From Achromobacter aloeverae (GTDB lineage: Bacteria > Pseudomonadota > Gammaproteobacteria > Burkholderiales > Burkholderiaceae_B), in assembly GCF_004121055.1 (NCBI RefSeq), contig NZ_PYAL01000009.1, positions 186,001-250,000 on the forward strand: DNA of 64,000 bases, read 5' to 3'. Below the pieces are notes generated by a model that was not told the DNA's origin, ran no database searches, and saw nothing but the letters and a program-made list of their open reading frames with translations. Position numbers and translations under genes: made by a program. The first letter of the stretch is position 1. Each line of letters starts with the position of its first letter. This document shows positions 52,304 through 60,847 of this stretch, one piece after another.

Positions 52304-53182
52304 ATGCGATTCAGCCTGCGCCAGATGGAGGTGTTCCGGGCGGTCATGCTGACCGGCTCCATCAAGGGGGCATCCAAGCTGCTGTTCACGTCGCAGCCCG
52401 CCCTCAGCCGCATCGTCGCCCATACGGAAAACACCTTGGGCCTGGCGCTGTTCCGGCGCGTCAAGGGCAAGTTGGTGCCCACGGTGGAGGCCGAGGCCCT
52501 GTATCGCGAGGTCAACCACTGCTACGAGCACGTGCTGCGCATCGATGAGTTCGCGCGTGGCCTTGCCAGCGGCCAGTCCGGGACCTTGAACCTGGCTTGC
52601 AGCCCGGCTTTGAGCCGTGGCGTGGTGGCCGCCACCATCACCGCATTCGTGCGCGAGTATCCCAATATCCAGGTGAACTTCGTCCAGACCCTGCTCAATG
52701 GCATGGCGCAGGAAGTGCTGAGCAAGAAAGTCGACCTGGCGATTTCGGTGCTGCCCATCGAGCATCCCAACCTGCGCGTCGAAACCTTCCTGGAAGGGCG
52801 CATGGTTTGCGTGGTGCCGCGCGGCCATGTCCTGGCGCGCAAGCGCCGGGTCAGCCTGGCCGACCTGGGCGGTCATCCGCTGATTGCCCATCATCCCAAT
52901 ATTCCCTTCGGGCAATTGGTGGCGTCGGCTTTCGACAAGGCGGGCGTGGCGATGCGGGTGTCCGTCCACATCCACCAGACGGATATGGCGTGCAGCCTGG
53001 TGCGCGCGGGCGCGGGGGTGGCCGTGGTGGACGAGTTCACCATGGCCGGCATGGCCTGGCCCGACGTCCAGGTCCTGCCGCTGGCGGAAGATATCCTGCT
53101 CTATCCCAGCATCGTGCGGTCGGTCTTCGATACCGGCAGCAGTCACGCCGACAAGTTCATCGAACTGCTGCGCAAGCCGTGA
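52304..53182 (+). CDS. LysR-family transcriptional regulator
   Basis: This 292-residue protein opens with the winged helix RFSLRQMEVFRAVMLTGSIKGASKLLFTSQPALSRIVAHTENTLGLALFRR. The effector domain runs from about residue 92 (GTLNLACSPALSRGVVAATITAFVREYPNIQVNF). It starts 13 bases after the PaaG-type gene in the same direction, unusual for a regulator of that gene, so its target may lie elsewhere. It ends 48 bases from the convergent dbpA. Confidence 0.92.
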   Translation: MRFSLRQMEVFRAVMLTGSIKGASKLLFTSQPALSRIVAHTENTLGLALFRRVKGKLVPTVEAEALYREVNHCYEHVLRIDEFARGLASGQSGTLNLACSPALSRGVVAATITAFVREYPNIQVNFVQTLLNGMAQEVLSKKVDLAISVLPIEHPNLRVETFLEGRMVCVVPRGHVLARKRRVSLADLGGHPLIAHHPNIPFGQLVASAFDKAGVAMRVSVHIHQTDMACSLVRAGAGVAVVDEFTMAGMAWPDVQVLPLAEDILLYPSIVRSVFDTGSSHADKFIELLRKP

Positions 53183-53230
53183 GCGGGGAGCTAGTACAGA
53201 CTGCTGCCCGTGGCGTCGCGCCGATGCCGG

Positions 53231-54649
53231 TCAGATCTCTTCCAGGAAGCGCATGCGGAAGCGGCGCCCCTTGATGTTGCTGTTGGAGATGCGTGAGTAG
53301 GCCTGCTTGGCGATCTGCCGATCCAGGGCGACATACGCATTGAATTCGGTGATGTTGATCTTGCCCACCTGCTCGAACGCCAGGCCGCCGTCGCCGGTGA
53401 GCGCACCTAGCAGGTCGCCGGGCCGCAACTTGTCTTTCTTGCCGCCCTGTATGCACAGCGTGACCATGGGAGCCCGCAGGGGGCGATCGGCCTTGGGGCG
53501 CAGCGACTTGATGTCGGCCCATCTCAGCGGGGCGCCCTGGTATTGCTCGATGAGGTTGGCCCAGCGCATTTCCTCCGGCGAGCACAGGCTCAGTGCCAGT
53601 CCCTTCTGGTCGCCGCGGCCACTGCGGCCGATGCGGTGCACGTGAACCTCGGTGTCCTTGGTCACGTCCACATTGATGACGGCGCCCAGGTTCTGGATGT
53701 CCAGCCCGCGGGCGGCGACGTCGGTGGCCACCAGCACGGCGCAGCTCTGGTTGGCGAACTGGATCAGGATTTCGTCGCGCTCGCGCTGCTCCAGGTCGCC
53801 GTTGAGCGCCTGGGCGCTGATGCCCCGGGCTTGCAGGTGCTCGACTAGGTCGTGGCTGCGGATCTTGGTGTTGCAGAATGCCAGCGTCGAGACCGGCCGG
53901 AAGTGGGCCAGCAGCGTGGCCACGGCTTCCAGCCGCTGGGCTTCCTCGATCTCGTAGAATATCTGTTCGATGTGGCTGGCGTCATGCTGGGCCTCCACCT
54001 TCACCTCGGCCGGGTTGCGCAGGAAGCGTGCGCTGAGCTTGCGGATGTTGTCGGGATAGGTGGCCGAGAACAGCAAGGTCTGCCGCTTGGCCGGGCAGTG
54101 CGACGCGATGGCGACGATGTCGTCATAAAAGCCCATGTCCACCATGCGGTCGGCTTCATCCAGCACCAGGGTGTTCAGGGCGGACAAGTCCAGGCTGCCG
54201 CGTTCCAGATGGTCCTGGATGCGGCCCGGCGTGCCGACCACCAGGTGGGCCCCGCGCGCAAGGGATTCAGCCTGGGGCCGGGCCGCGGCGCCGCCGACCA
54301 GCGTCAGCACCTTGACGTTGGGGATCAGGCGGGCCAGCCGGCGCAGTTCCTGCGCCACCTGATCGGCCAGTTCGCGCGTGGGGCAGACCACCAGTCCTTG
54401 CGGCACCAGGCGATTGACGTCCAGGTTTTGCAACACGCCCAGGCCGAACGCCGCGGTCTTGCCGCTGCCGGTCTTGGCCTGCGCGATCAGGTCGCGGCCT
54501 TCCAGGATCAGCGGCAGGCTGTGCGCCTGGATGGGCGTCATCCGCTCGAAGCCCAGGCTTTGCAGGTTGTCCAGCAAGGCGGGCAGCAGGGGCAGGGAAG
54601 AAAAGGGCTGGGAAGACAGGGGCTGGGAAGGCAAGGGGGGCTGGGTCAC
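53231..54649 (-). CDS. dbpA: DEAD-box ATP-dependent RNA helicase DbpA
   Basis: This 472-residue helicase has motif Q (GFERMTPIQAHSLPLILEGRD), I (AKTGSGKT), Ia (PTRELADQ), II (DEAD), III (SAT), V (DVAARGLD) and VI (HRIGRSGRG). The C-terminal DbpA RNA-binding domain (APMVTLCIQGGKKDKLRPGDLLGALTGDGGLAFEQVGKINITEFNAYVALDR) targets hairpin 92 of 23S rRNA. The start is a GTG at 54649 without a clear ribosome site. The first ~20 residues are repetitive Ser/Gln/Pro/Leu (SQPLSSQPFSSLPLLP). The frame stays open a further 66 codons upstream. Confidence 0.93.
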   Translation of the reverse strand: MTQPPLPSQPLSSQPFSSLPLLPALLDNLQSLGFERMTPIQAHSLPLILEGRDLIAQAKTGSGKTAAFGLGVLQNLDVNRLVPQGLVVCPTRELADQVAQELRRLARLIPNVKVLTLVGGAAARPQAESLARGAHLVVGTPGRIQDHLERGSLDLSALNTLVLDEADRMVDMGFYDDIVAIASHCPAKRQTLLFSATYPDNIRKLSARFLRNPAEVKVEAQHDASHIEQIFYEIEEAQRLEAVATLLAHFRPVSTLAFCNTKIRSHDLVEHLQARGISAQALNGDLEQRERDEILIQFANQSCAVLVATDVAARGLDIQNLGAVINVDVTKDTEVHVHRIGRSGRGDQKGLALSLCSPEEMRWANLIEQYQGAPLRWADIKSLRPKADRPLRAPMVTLCIQGGKKDKLRPGDLLGALTGDGGLAFEQVGKINITEFNAYVALDRQIAKQAYSRISNSNIKGRRFRMRFLEEI

Positions 54650-54923
54650 GGTATGGCCACGGTAGGGCGGTTCGCAAGAACCGCTGAATGGGGCATCAAG
54701 TTGCGGGATCGACCGACAGTGTATTGCCTTTGGCGGCGTGCGCAGCGGCGTGCGCAGCGGCGAGGGCAGCGACATACCCCACCTCATCGCGCCCCAGCCG
54801 TCGATTAGCTTCAGGTTATACCCCATCGCCGATTCAGCACTCGCCACCGTGGGCGCCCCTGTCTAGGATGCAGGCAGAGGGATCCGCATCGGGATCCCCG
54901 CGCATCGTTGGAGCGAGACTGAG

Positions 54924-55814
54924 ATGAAACTGGGCTTGATCGGGGTCGGCAACATCGGCCGCCATTTCGCGCAACGCCTGCTGGACGCGGGCCATGAACT
55001 GCTGGTGCATGACCGGTCGGAAACGGCCCAGGCGCGTGCGGTGCAGGCGGGCGCGCGGGGCATGGACAGCGTGCGGGCGCTGGCCGCCGAGACGCCGGTG
55101 GTGCTGCTTTGCCTGCCCATGCCTGCCATCGTGGCCGACGTGGCGCGCGAGCTGGCGGACGTCAAGGGGCTGCGCATCCTGGTCGACATGTCGACCACCG
55201 GGCCGTCGGTGACCAAGGAGGTCGAGGCCATATTGTCGGCGCACGGCGTGACCACCATAGGCGCGCCCGTCAGCGGCGGCACGGTGGCGGCGGAGAAGGG
55301 CACCTTGGCCGTCATGGCGGCAGGTCCGCGCGCGGCCTTCGAGGAAGTGGAGGCCGTGCTGCGCGTCATCGGCAAGAACCTGTTCTACCTGGGCGAGGAC
55401 GCCAGCCTGGGCCAGACCACCAAGATCATCAACAACACGCTGTACGCCACCAGCATGATCGCCAGCTGCGAAGCGCTGGTCTACGGTGTCAAGGCCGGCC
55501 TGGACCCGCGCACGCTGCTGGACGTGCTCAATGTTTCCAGCGGCCGGTCCTTCGCCACGCTGGAACGCATTCCGCAGTGCGTACTGGATCGCAGCTTCCC
55601 GGTGCGCTTCACCACCGAGCTGCTGCACAAGGACGTCAAGATGTGCCTGGACGAGGCCGAGAAGCTGGGGGTGCCCATGCGGGTCAATCCCGCCGCGCGC
55701 CAATTCCTGGCCTTCGCGCTGTCGCAGGGCGACGGACCGCGCGACAACGTCGAGGTCATACGCCATATCGAACGCTGGGCCGGCGCCGAGTTCGGCGCCG
55801 AGCCGGCCGCCTGA
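54924..55814 (+). CDS. NAD(P)-dependent oxidoreductase of the 3-hydroxyisobutyrate dehydrogenase family
   Basis: This 296-residue beta-hydroxyacid dehydrogenase has the Rossmann motif MKLGLIGVGNIGRHFAQRLLDAGH, the substrate loop DMSTTGPSV, APVSGGTVAAEKGTLAVMA (signature), and the catalytic lysine in LGQTTKIINNTLYA. The substrate could be 3-hydroxyisobutyrate, tartronate semialdehyde or another. TTGGAGC precedes the start. It heads a plus-strand group with DUF1185, a Bug protein and a 2-hydroxyacid dehydrogenase. Confidence 0.9.
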   Translation: MKLGLIGVGNIGRHFAQRLLDAGHELLVHDRSETAQARAVQAGARGMDSVRALAAETPVVLLCLPMPAIVADVARELADVKGLRILVDMSTTGPSVTKEVEAILSAHGVTTIGAPVSGGTVAAEKGTLAVMAAGPRAAFEEVEAVLRVIGKNLFYLGEDASLGQTTKIINNTLYATSMIASCEALVYGVKAGLDPRTLLDVLNVSSGRSFATLERIPQCVLDRSFPVRFTTELLHKDVKMCLDEAEKLGVPMRVNPAARQFLAFALSQGDGPRDNVEVIRHIERWAGAEFGAEPAA

Positions 55815-55941
55815 GGTTGTCGGAGGGCATCCGTAGGTATCCGGGATCACCCGGCGCCACCCAAGCCCGCCGCGACCTAGCGGTCCCGTCGCATACGCCT
55901 ATCGCAGTCACTACCCCATCATCCCGGAAGGAGCCCGAGAC

Positions 55942-56520
55942 ATGCCCGTGGAAATCCGCAAGAAACTGCTGACCGTCGAGTCCATCTATCACGAGGGGGG
56001 GCCGCCGCGGGATGAGCCGGTCAAAATGGCCTGCATCGCCGTGGTGCTGAAAAATCCCTATGCGGGGCGTTACGTGGCGGACCTGTCCGGGCTGGTCGAG
56101 GACGCCAAGGTGCTGGCCAAGGCCATCGTGCCCGAGCTGCTCGCCGCGGTCGGCGGGGCCGACAAGGTGCAGGCCTACGGCAAGGGCGCCATCGTCGGCG
56201 TCAACGGCGAGCTCGAGCACGGCGCCATCTGGCATGAGGCCGGCGGTTGGTCCATGCGCGCCGAATTGCCGAGGGCCAAGTCCATCGTGCCGGCCGCCAA
56301 GGTCGTGGCGTCGGCCGGGACCCGCCTGCAGATTCCGCTGCATCACATCGAAGCGGCATACGTGCGCAGCCATTTCAGCACCATGGACGTGGGCGCCATC
56401 GACAGCCCGCGGCCCGACGAACTGCTTTATGCGTTGGTGGTGTCCACTGGCGCGCGCGTGCACGAACGGCTGGGCGGCTTGCGTCCCGACCAGATCAGCG
56501 TCGGCGACGGGCAGCGTTGA
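55942..56520 (+). CDS. amino acid synthesis family protein (DUF1185/AA_synth)
   Basis: The 192-residue protein belongs to the AA_synth (DUF1185) family: IRKKLLTVESIYHEGGPP at the start, KMACIAVVLKNPYAGRYVADLSGLVEDAKVLA, and GAIVGVNGELEHGAIWHEAGGWSMRAELPRAKSIVPAAKVVASAGTRLQIPLHH. Structures of Bordetella homologues exist to my knowledge, but no firm biochemical role is established. GAAGGAGCC precedes the start. Context with dehydrogenases and a Bug protein suggests small-molecule catabolism. Confidence 0.85.
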   Translation: MPVEIRKKLLTVESIYHEGGPPRDEPVKMACIAVVLKNPYAGRYVADLSGLVEDAKVLAKAIVPELLAAVGGADKVQAYGKGAIVGVNGELEHGAIWHEAGGWSMRAELPRAKSIVPAAKVVASAGTRLQIPLHHIEAAYVRSHFSTMDVGAIDSPRPDELLYALVVSTGARVHERLGGLRPDQISVGDGQR

Positions 56521-56690
56521 TGGGCGGCGGCGCGGCCGAGGGCAAAGCCGCCGCCCTGGCCGATGCCGTCGATGATCGTGCAGCAGTGGGCTGGCGGCCG
56601 CCTCGCGCCGATGCATCAGCGGGCGGCGCGCGCACCGCTTCCGTTAGGCACCCGATAGAGCGGGCACGATAGTCCGCCGGAGGAGACACG

Positions 56691-57725
56691 ATGAAAACCT
56701 CGATCACAACCGCGATCAAAACCCCGGCCAGGACCTCGATCCCGACGCGATACGCCGCCGCTTGCGCGGCCTTGGCCTGTTCGCTGGCACTGCATGCCAC
56801 CCAGGCCGCCCCGTCCGCCCCGTCCGCCGATGCCTGGCCGGCGCGCCCGGTGACGCTGGTCGTGCCGTTGGCACCGGGCGGCAGCACGGATTCCACCGCG
56901 CGCTTGCTTGCGCAGCGCCTGCCGCACTATCTGGGGCAACCCGTGGTGGTGGAAAACCGGGCCGGTGCAGGCGGGAATGTCGGCGCGGATCACGTGGCCA
57001 AGTCGGCCGCCGATGGGTATACCTTCCTGTTTTCGACGACCACGTTGATCGCCAACGTGACGCTGTACGCGAACATGCCCTTGAACGTGCAGAAAGACCT
57101 GCAGCCGGTGTCGCGCGTGTCGTTGATTCCCAATGTGCTGATGGTCAACACCAAGTTGCCCGTGACGTCGCTGAAGTCCTTCATCGAGTATGCGCGGGAC
57201 AGCAAGACGCCGGTCTACTACGGGTCGGCGGGCAATGGGACGTCGCAGCATCTGTCTGGTTCGCTGTTCAACGAAATGGCGCACCTGAGCATGCATCACG
57301 TGCCCTACAAGGGTGGGGCGCCAGCCAATATGGATCTGTTATCGGGGCAGATCCAGGCGGTGTTCTCGCCGTTGGTTGAAGTGCTCCCCTTCATCGACAG
57401 CGGCAAGCTGCGGCCCTTGGCGGTGACCACGGCGCAGCGTTCCGCGCGGCTGCCGGATGTGCCGGCCGTGGCGGAAAGCCTGCCGGGTTATGAGATCGTG
57501 CTGTGGAATGGCGTGTGGGCGCCGGCTGGAACGCCGGTTCCCATCGTCGACAAGATGAACAAGGCCATCAACGCCGTACTCGCCGAAGCGGACGTCAGGA
57601 AAACCCTGGCCGACCAGGGTTCGACGCCGGCCGGCGACAGTCCTGCGGCATTCCGCAAACTGGTCGATGCCGAGATCGTCAAATGGGGTAATCTGGTGCG
57701 CGCCTCCGGCGCGAAAGTAGAGTAG
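56691..57725 (+). CDS. Bug-family (TctC-type) substrate-binding protein
   Basis: This 344-residue periplasmic protein has a long signal region (residues ~1-40, ending ALHATQA). The Bug core runs RPVTLVVPLAPGGSTDSTARLLAQRL, VVVENRAGAGGNVGADHVAKSAADGYT and MHHVPYKGGAPANMDLLSGQIQAVF. GGAGGAG eight bases upstream supports the start. It lies between DUF1185 and a D-2-hydroxyacid dehydrogenase, and probably binds a carboxylate metabolised by them. Confidence 0.94.
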   Translation: MKTSITTAIKTPARTSIPTRYAAACAALACSLALHATQAAPSAPSADAWPARPVTLVVPLAPGGSTDSTARLLAQRLPHYLGQPVVVENRAGAGGNVGADHVAKSAADGYTFLFSTTTLIANVTLYANMPLNVQKDLQPVSRVSLIPNVLMVNTKLPVTSLKSFIEYARDSKTPVYYGSAGNGTSQHLSGSLFNEMAHLSMHHVPYKGGAPANMDLLSGQIQAVFSPLVEVLPFIDSGKLRPLAVTTAQRSARLPDVPAVAESLPGYEIVLWNGVWAPAGTPVPIVDKMNKAINAVLAEADVRKTLADQGSTPAGDSPAAFRKLVDAEIVKWGNLVRASGAKVE

Positions 57726-57786
57726 TGCGGCCGCCAGGTCGCCTGGGTCCCTCCAAATTCTGGGAAATAGAAGGAATCGTAGACGC

Positions 57787-58740
57787 ATGAAACCCGTTTT
57801 ACTCGTGCTGGTGTTTCTCTCGGAAGAACACCGCGCCCTGGTCGCCGAACGCTTCGACATGATCTACGCCCCCAATGCGCAACTGGGCGCCGACCGCGGC
57901 AATGGCGAAGCGCAGATCAAGGCTCGCGGCCACGAGATCGAGGTGGTCCTCACCAACGGCACCAACGGCCTGCTGGCTGGTGAGATCGACCGCCTGCCCA
58001 GGCTCAAGCTGATATCCACGGTGGGCGTGGGCTATGAAAACGTGGCGGTGGAGCGCGCCAGGGAGCGAGGCATTCCCGTGTCGAACGCTGCCGGAACCAA
58101 TGACGACTCGGTGGCCGACCACGCCATGATGCTGCTCCTGGCGGCCGTGCGCCGCCTGCCTTTCCTGAACAGCGGCGTGCGCCACGGCCTGTGGCGCGAC
58201 GACATCCCGCGCCCGCCGCAGGCCTCGTTCCGCCGGCTGGGTATCCTGGGCATGGGGGCCATCGGCAAGAAGATCGCGCGTCGCGCGCTGGGTTTTCACA
58301 TGGAGATCGGCTATCACAACCGGCGCCGCCGCGAAGATGTCGATTTCACCTATTTCGAGGACCTGGCCAGCCTGGCACGCTGGTCTGATTTCCTGGTGGT
58401 GGCGGCGCCGGGCGGCGCGGCGACTTACCACATCATCGATCGCGCCATCATCGATGCCCTCGGCCCGCAGGGCGTCCTGGTCAATATCGCGCGCGGCACG
58501 CTGGTGGACACGGACGCCGTGGCCGAGGCCTTGCGCGAAGGCCGCCTGCATGCGGCCGCGCTGGATGTCTACGAAAACGAGCCCACGCCGCCAGCGGCGC
58601 TGCTCGGCTTCGACAATGCGGTGCTGACCCCGCACATCGCCGGCATTTCGCCGCAAGCCATCGATGCGTCGGTGCGCAAGTTCCTGGAGAACGCCGAGTG
58701 CTTCTTCGCCGGCAAGCCGCTGGTCACGCCGGTGTATTGA
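57787..58740 (+). CDS. D-2-hydroxyacid dehydrogenase family protein
   Basis: This 317-residue NAD(P)-dependent enzyme resembles the glyoxylate/hydroxypyruvate reductase group. It has the nucleotide motif LGILGMGAIGKKIARRA and the catalytic triad Arg in VNIARGTLVD, Glu in YENEPTPP and His in LTPHIAGIS. TVGVGYENVAVERARERGIPVSNAAGTNDDSVADHAM is the substrate-side signature. It follows the Bug protein by 61 bases and likely shares its pathway. Confidence 0.92.
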   Translation: MKPVLLVLVFLSEEHRALVAERFDMIYAPNAQLGADRGNGEAQIKARGHEIEVVLTNGTNGLLAGEIDRLPRLKLISTVGVGYENVAVERARERGIPVSNAAGTNDDSVADHAMMLLLAAVRRLPFLNSGVRHGLWRDDIPRPPQASFRRLGILGMGAIGKKIARRALGFHMEIGYHNRRRREDVDFTYFEDLASLARWSDFLVVAAPGGAATYHIIDRAIIDALGPQGVLVNIARGTLVDTDAVAEALREGRLHAAALDVYENEPTPPAALLGFDNAVLTPHIAGISPQAIDASVRKFLENAECFFAGKPLVTPVY

Positions 58741-58748
58741 TCCGGCAG

Positions 58749-58785
58749 GGTCGTGCAGCGGCTTCACGAAAACCGCTGCACGACC
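58749..58785. repeat. perfect 13-bp inverted repeat between convergent genes
   Basis: GGTCGTGCAGCGG (58749-58761) and CCGCTGCACGACC (58773-58785) flank an 11-base A-rich loop, directly after the hydroxyacid dehydrogenase stop and 35 bases from the end of the convergent metallo-hydrolase gene. There is no T tract on either strand, so it is a stem-loop of uncertain role rather than a clear intrinsic terminator. Confidence 0.8.
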
Positions 58786-58819
58786 GCGGCTACGCCACGG
58801 CCGCCACACCACGGCCGCT

Positions 58820-59803
58820 TCATTTCAGGAAAGGAACCCGCGCTGCCCTGCGATAAGGCCCGTAGGCAACCGGGACCCATGTAAAGCGCTCGCCGTGCTG
58901 CGTCACATGGCCTATCCCGGGAAAGGGAAGATGCGCGGCGGCCAGCCATTCTCCCGCGCGGGCCAGGGTGGTGAACGCCTGCCGGCGCGCCTGGACGGCC
59001 TCCTGGGCATCGACATCGAAGCGCACGGACACGTAAGGGTGGTCGAACTGCACCCCCGCGCTATGTATCAGGTCGCCGATGAAGCTGATGGCGGCGCCGT
59101 CCGAGGCGAATCGATAGATCGCGCTGCCCGGCGTATGACCGGTCGCATACGAGGTCTCCACCTCGGGGATGGGCGCCTGCGGCGGCGAGAAAGTCTGGAA
59201 GCGTCCCGCGGCCCGATAGGGCGCAAGCGCCTCGCGGGCGGCGTCGAAGTGTTTCTTCGCGCCCTCCGGCGCCTGCGCCTGGTTGTCGGGGTTCAGCCAG
59301 AAATCGGCCTCTTTCCGAGTGGCATGGACGGTCGCGTTCGGGAAGAGGGCCTTCCCCGCCGCGTCCGTCAAGCCGCAGACATGATCCAGGTGCAGATGGG
59401 TCAGGAGCACAGTGTCGATTTGCTCGGGCCGGTAGCCTGCGGCGATGATGTTCGTGATCAACTGCCCCGCCGTGTCCGGCATGCAATGGCCTGCTCCGCC
59501 ATCTATCATCACCAGGTGCCGCCCCGTGTTGACAAGGAAGACGTTGAAGCTCGCCGGCATTTTCTCGCCATGGATCGCCTGGCGGGCCAGCAGTTCGCGC
59601 ACTTTTTCGGGAGGCAGCCCTTGCAGCAGGCCGGACGACAGGTCGGTATAGCCATCGAAGAGCGCGGTCACTTCATAGCGCCCCACGGCAAGTCGTTGAT
59701 AGCCGGGCGCCTGCTGGCGGACCTGGGCCGGCGGGGCGGCGCAGGCATGGGTCGCCACCATCAGGTTCAACAGGCCAAGCAGCTTGGTTTTCAGACGCAT
59801 CAT
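58820..59803 (-). CDS. exported metallo-beta-lactamase-fold hydrolase
   Basis: The protein has 327 residues from 59803, and a signal peptide (MMRLKTKLLGLLNLMVATHACA) points to the periplasm. The MBL zinc motif is THLHLDHVCGL (HxHxDH), with GHTPGSAIY and IGDLIHS supplying later ligands. The family includes lactonases and methyl-parathion-hydrolase-like enzymes, and I cannot choose among them. Longer starts exist (59827, 59911), but 59803 places the signal peptide at the N-terminus. Confidence 0.88.
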   Translation of the reverse strand: MMRLKTKLLGLLNLMVATHACAAPPAQVRQQAPGYQRLAVGRYEVTALFDGYTDLSSGLLQGLPPEKVRELLARQAIHGEKMPASFNVFLVNTGRHLVMIDGGAGHCMPDTAGQLITNIIAAGYRPEQIDTVLLTHLHLDHVCGLTDAAGKALFPNATVHATRKEADFWLNPDNQAQAPEGAKKHFDAAREALAPYRAAGRFQTFSPPQAPIPEVETSYATGHTPGSAIYRFASDGAAISFIGDLIHSAGVQFDHPYVSVRFDVDAQEAVQARRQAFTTLARAGEWLAAAHLPFPGIGHVTQHGERFTWVPVAYGPYRRAARVPFLK

Positions 59804-59986
59804 CCATCTCGGTTGGGAGTGAAGCATGCAGTCTAGGCGCCGTGTCCGGCGAGGAGGGAGCAGCGTTTTGCAGGTTGGGTGCTGCATATTCGCGGCACCC
59901 GCCCCAGGCATGGAATGCGGCGTAGATGCCGGCTTGGTGGCCGGGGCCGTCGGTGCGCTACGGGCCGGGCCGGCGCGCCGACCCGG

Positions 59987-60847
59987 TCACGCGAACCGCG
60001 CGGCAATGGCGTCGATCAGCGCGCGCAGCCGCGCCGTGTGGCGCAGGTCCTGGTGCGTGACCAGCCAGACGCCGTAGCCGCCGGGCCGCTCGCGAGTGGG
60101 AAACACGCGCACGAGACCGTCGCGTTCGGCCAGCGGCACGGACAGTTCCGCCATGCCGACGCCCGCGGCGACAAGGCGCCGCAAGACCCGGCTGGAGTTG
60201 GCGGTAGCCGTCACGCGGCCGCGTCCGGCGTCCAGGCCGACCAGCACCTGGCCTTCCTTTTTCAGGTACGGGGTATAGAAAACGAGATCGTGCCCGGCGA
60301 AGCCGTCGTCGTCGCCGGGCATGCCCTTGCGTTGCAGATATCCGGTGGAGGCGTACAGCCCCACGGGCCAGTCGGCGAGCTGCCGCACGACGAGGTCCGG
60401 GTTTTGCGGCCGGACATTGCGGATGGCGATATCCGTTTCCCGTTGGGTGAGGCTGGCCATTTGCGTCGATATGCTCAGGTGCACGCGCACGTCGGGATGC
60501 CGAACCTGGAGTTCGCGTATGGCGGGCACGATATATTCCTCGGCCAGCGAGTCCGTGGCCGTGACCTTGATATCTCCCGCCAGCTTCCGGTCCGTTCCTT
60601 GCGCCCGGCGCACCAGGTCGTTGGCCGATTTTTCCATCGCCTTGGCGGATTCCAGCACGCTTGCCCCCGTGGCGGTAAGCACGTAGCCCGATGGCGTGCG
60701 CAGGAACAACGTCGCGCCCAACGCGTGTTCCAGCGACGCCAGCCGCCGGCTGACCGTGGCCTGGTCCACGCCCGCCACCTTGGCCGCCCGCCTGAGCGAC
60801 TTCTCGCTTTCGAGCGCAAGAAAGATGCGGGTGTCGTCCCAGTTCAT
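59987..60847 (-). CDS. LysR-family transcriptional regulator
   Basis: This 286-residue protein has the winged helix MNWDDTRIFLALESEKSLRRAAKVAGVDQATVSRRLASLEHALGATLF and a LysR effector domain from ~90 (GDIKVTATDSLAEEYIVPAIREL). The MNWDD-type start places it in the group that often represses or activates adjacent efflux or oxidoreductase genes. Its ATG overlaps the stop of the MATE gene (ATGA), so it is co-transcribed with the exporter and glycosyltransferase. Confidence 0.92.
   Translation of the reverse strand: MNWDDTRIFLALESEKSLRRAAKVAGVDQATVSRRLASLEHALGATLFLRTPSGYVLTATGASVLESAKAMEKSANDLVRRAQGTDRKLAGDIKVTATDSLAEEYIVPAIRELQVRHPDVRVHLSISTQMASLTQRETDIAIRNVRPQNPDLVVRQLADWPVGLYASTGYLQRKGMPGDDDGFAGHDLVFYTPYLKKEGQVLVGLDAGRGRVTATANSSRVLRRLVAAGVGMAELSVPLAERDGLVRVFPTRERPGGYGVWLVTHQDLRHTARLRALIDAIAARFA

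Noticed and set aside
53231-54847. DbpA as a 538-residue protein with a long N-terminal domain.
   Set aside because: The extra 66 codons show no motif and no ribosome site; family length is about 460, so the GTG at 54649 is preferred.
58749-58785. The 13-bp inverted repeat as a rho-independent terminator.
   Set aside because: No T tract follows on either strand, so it was listed as an inverted repeat only.
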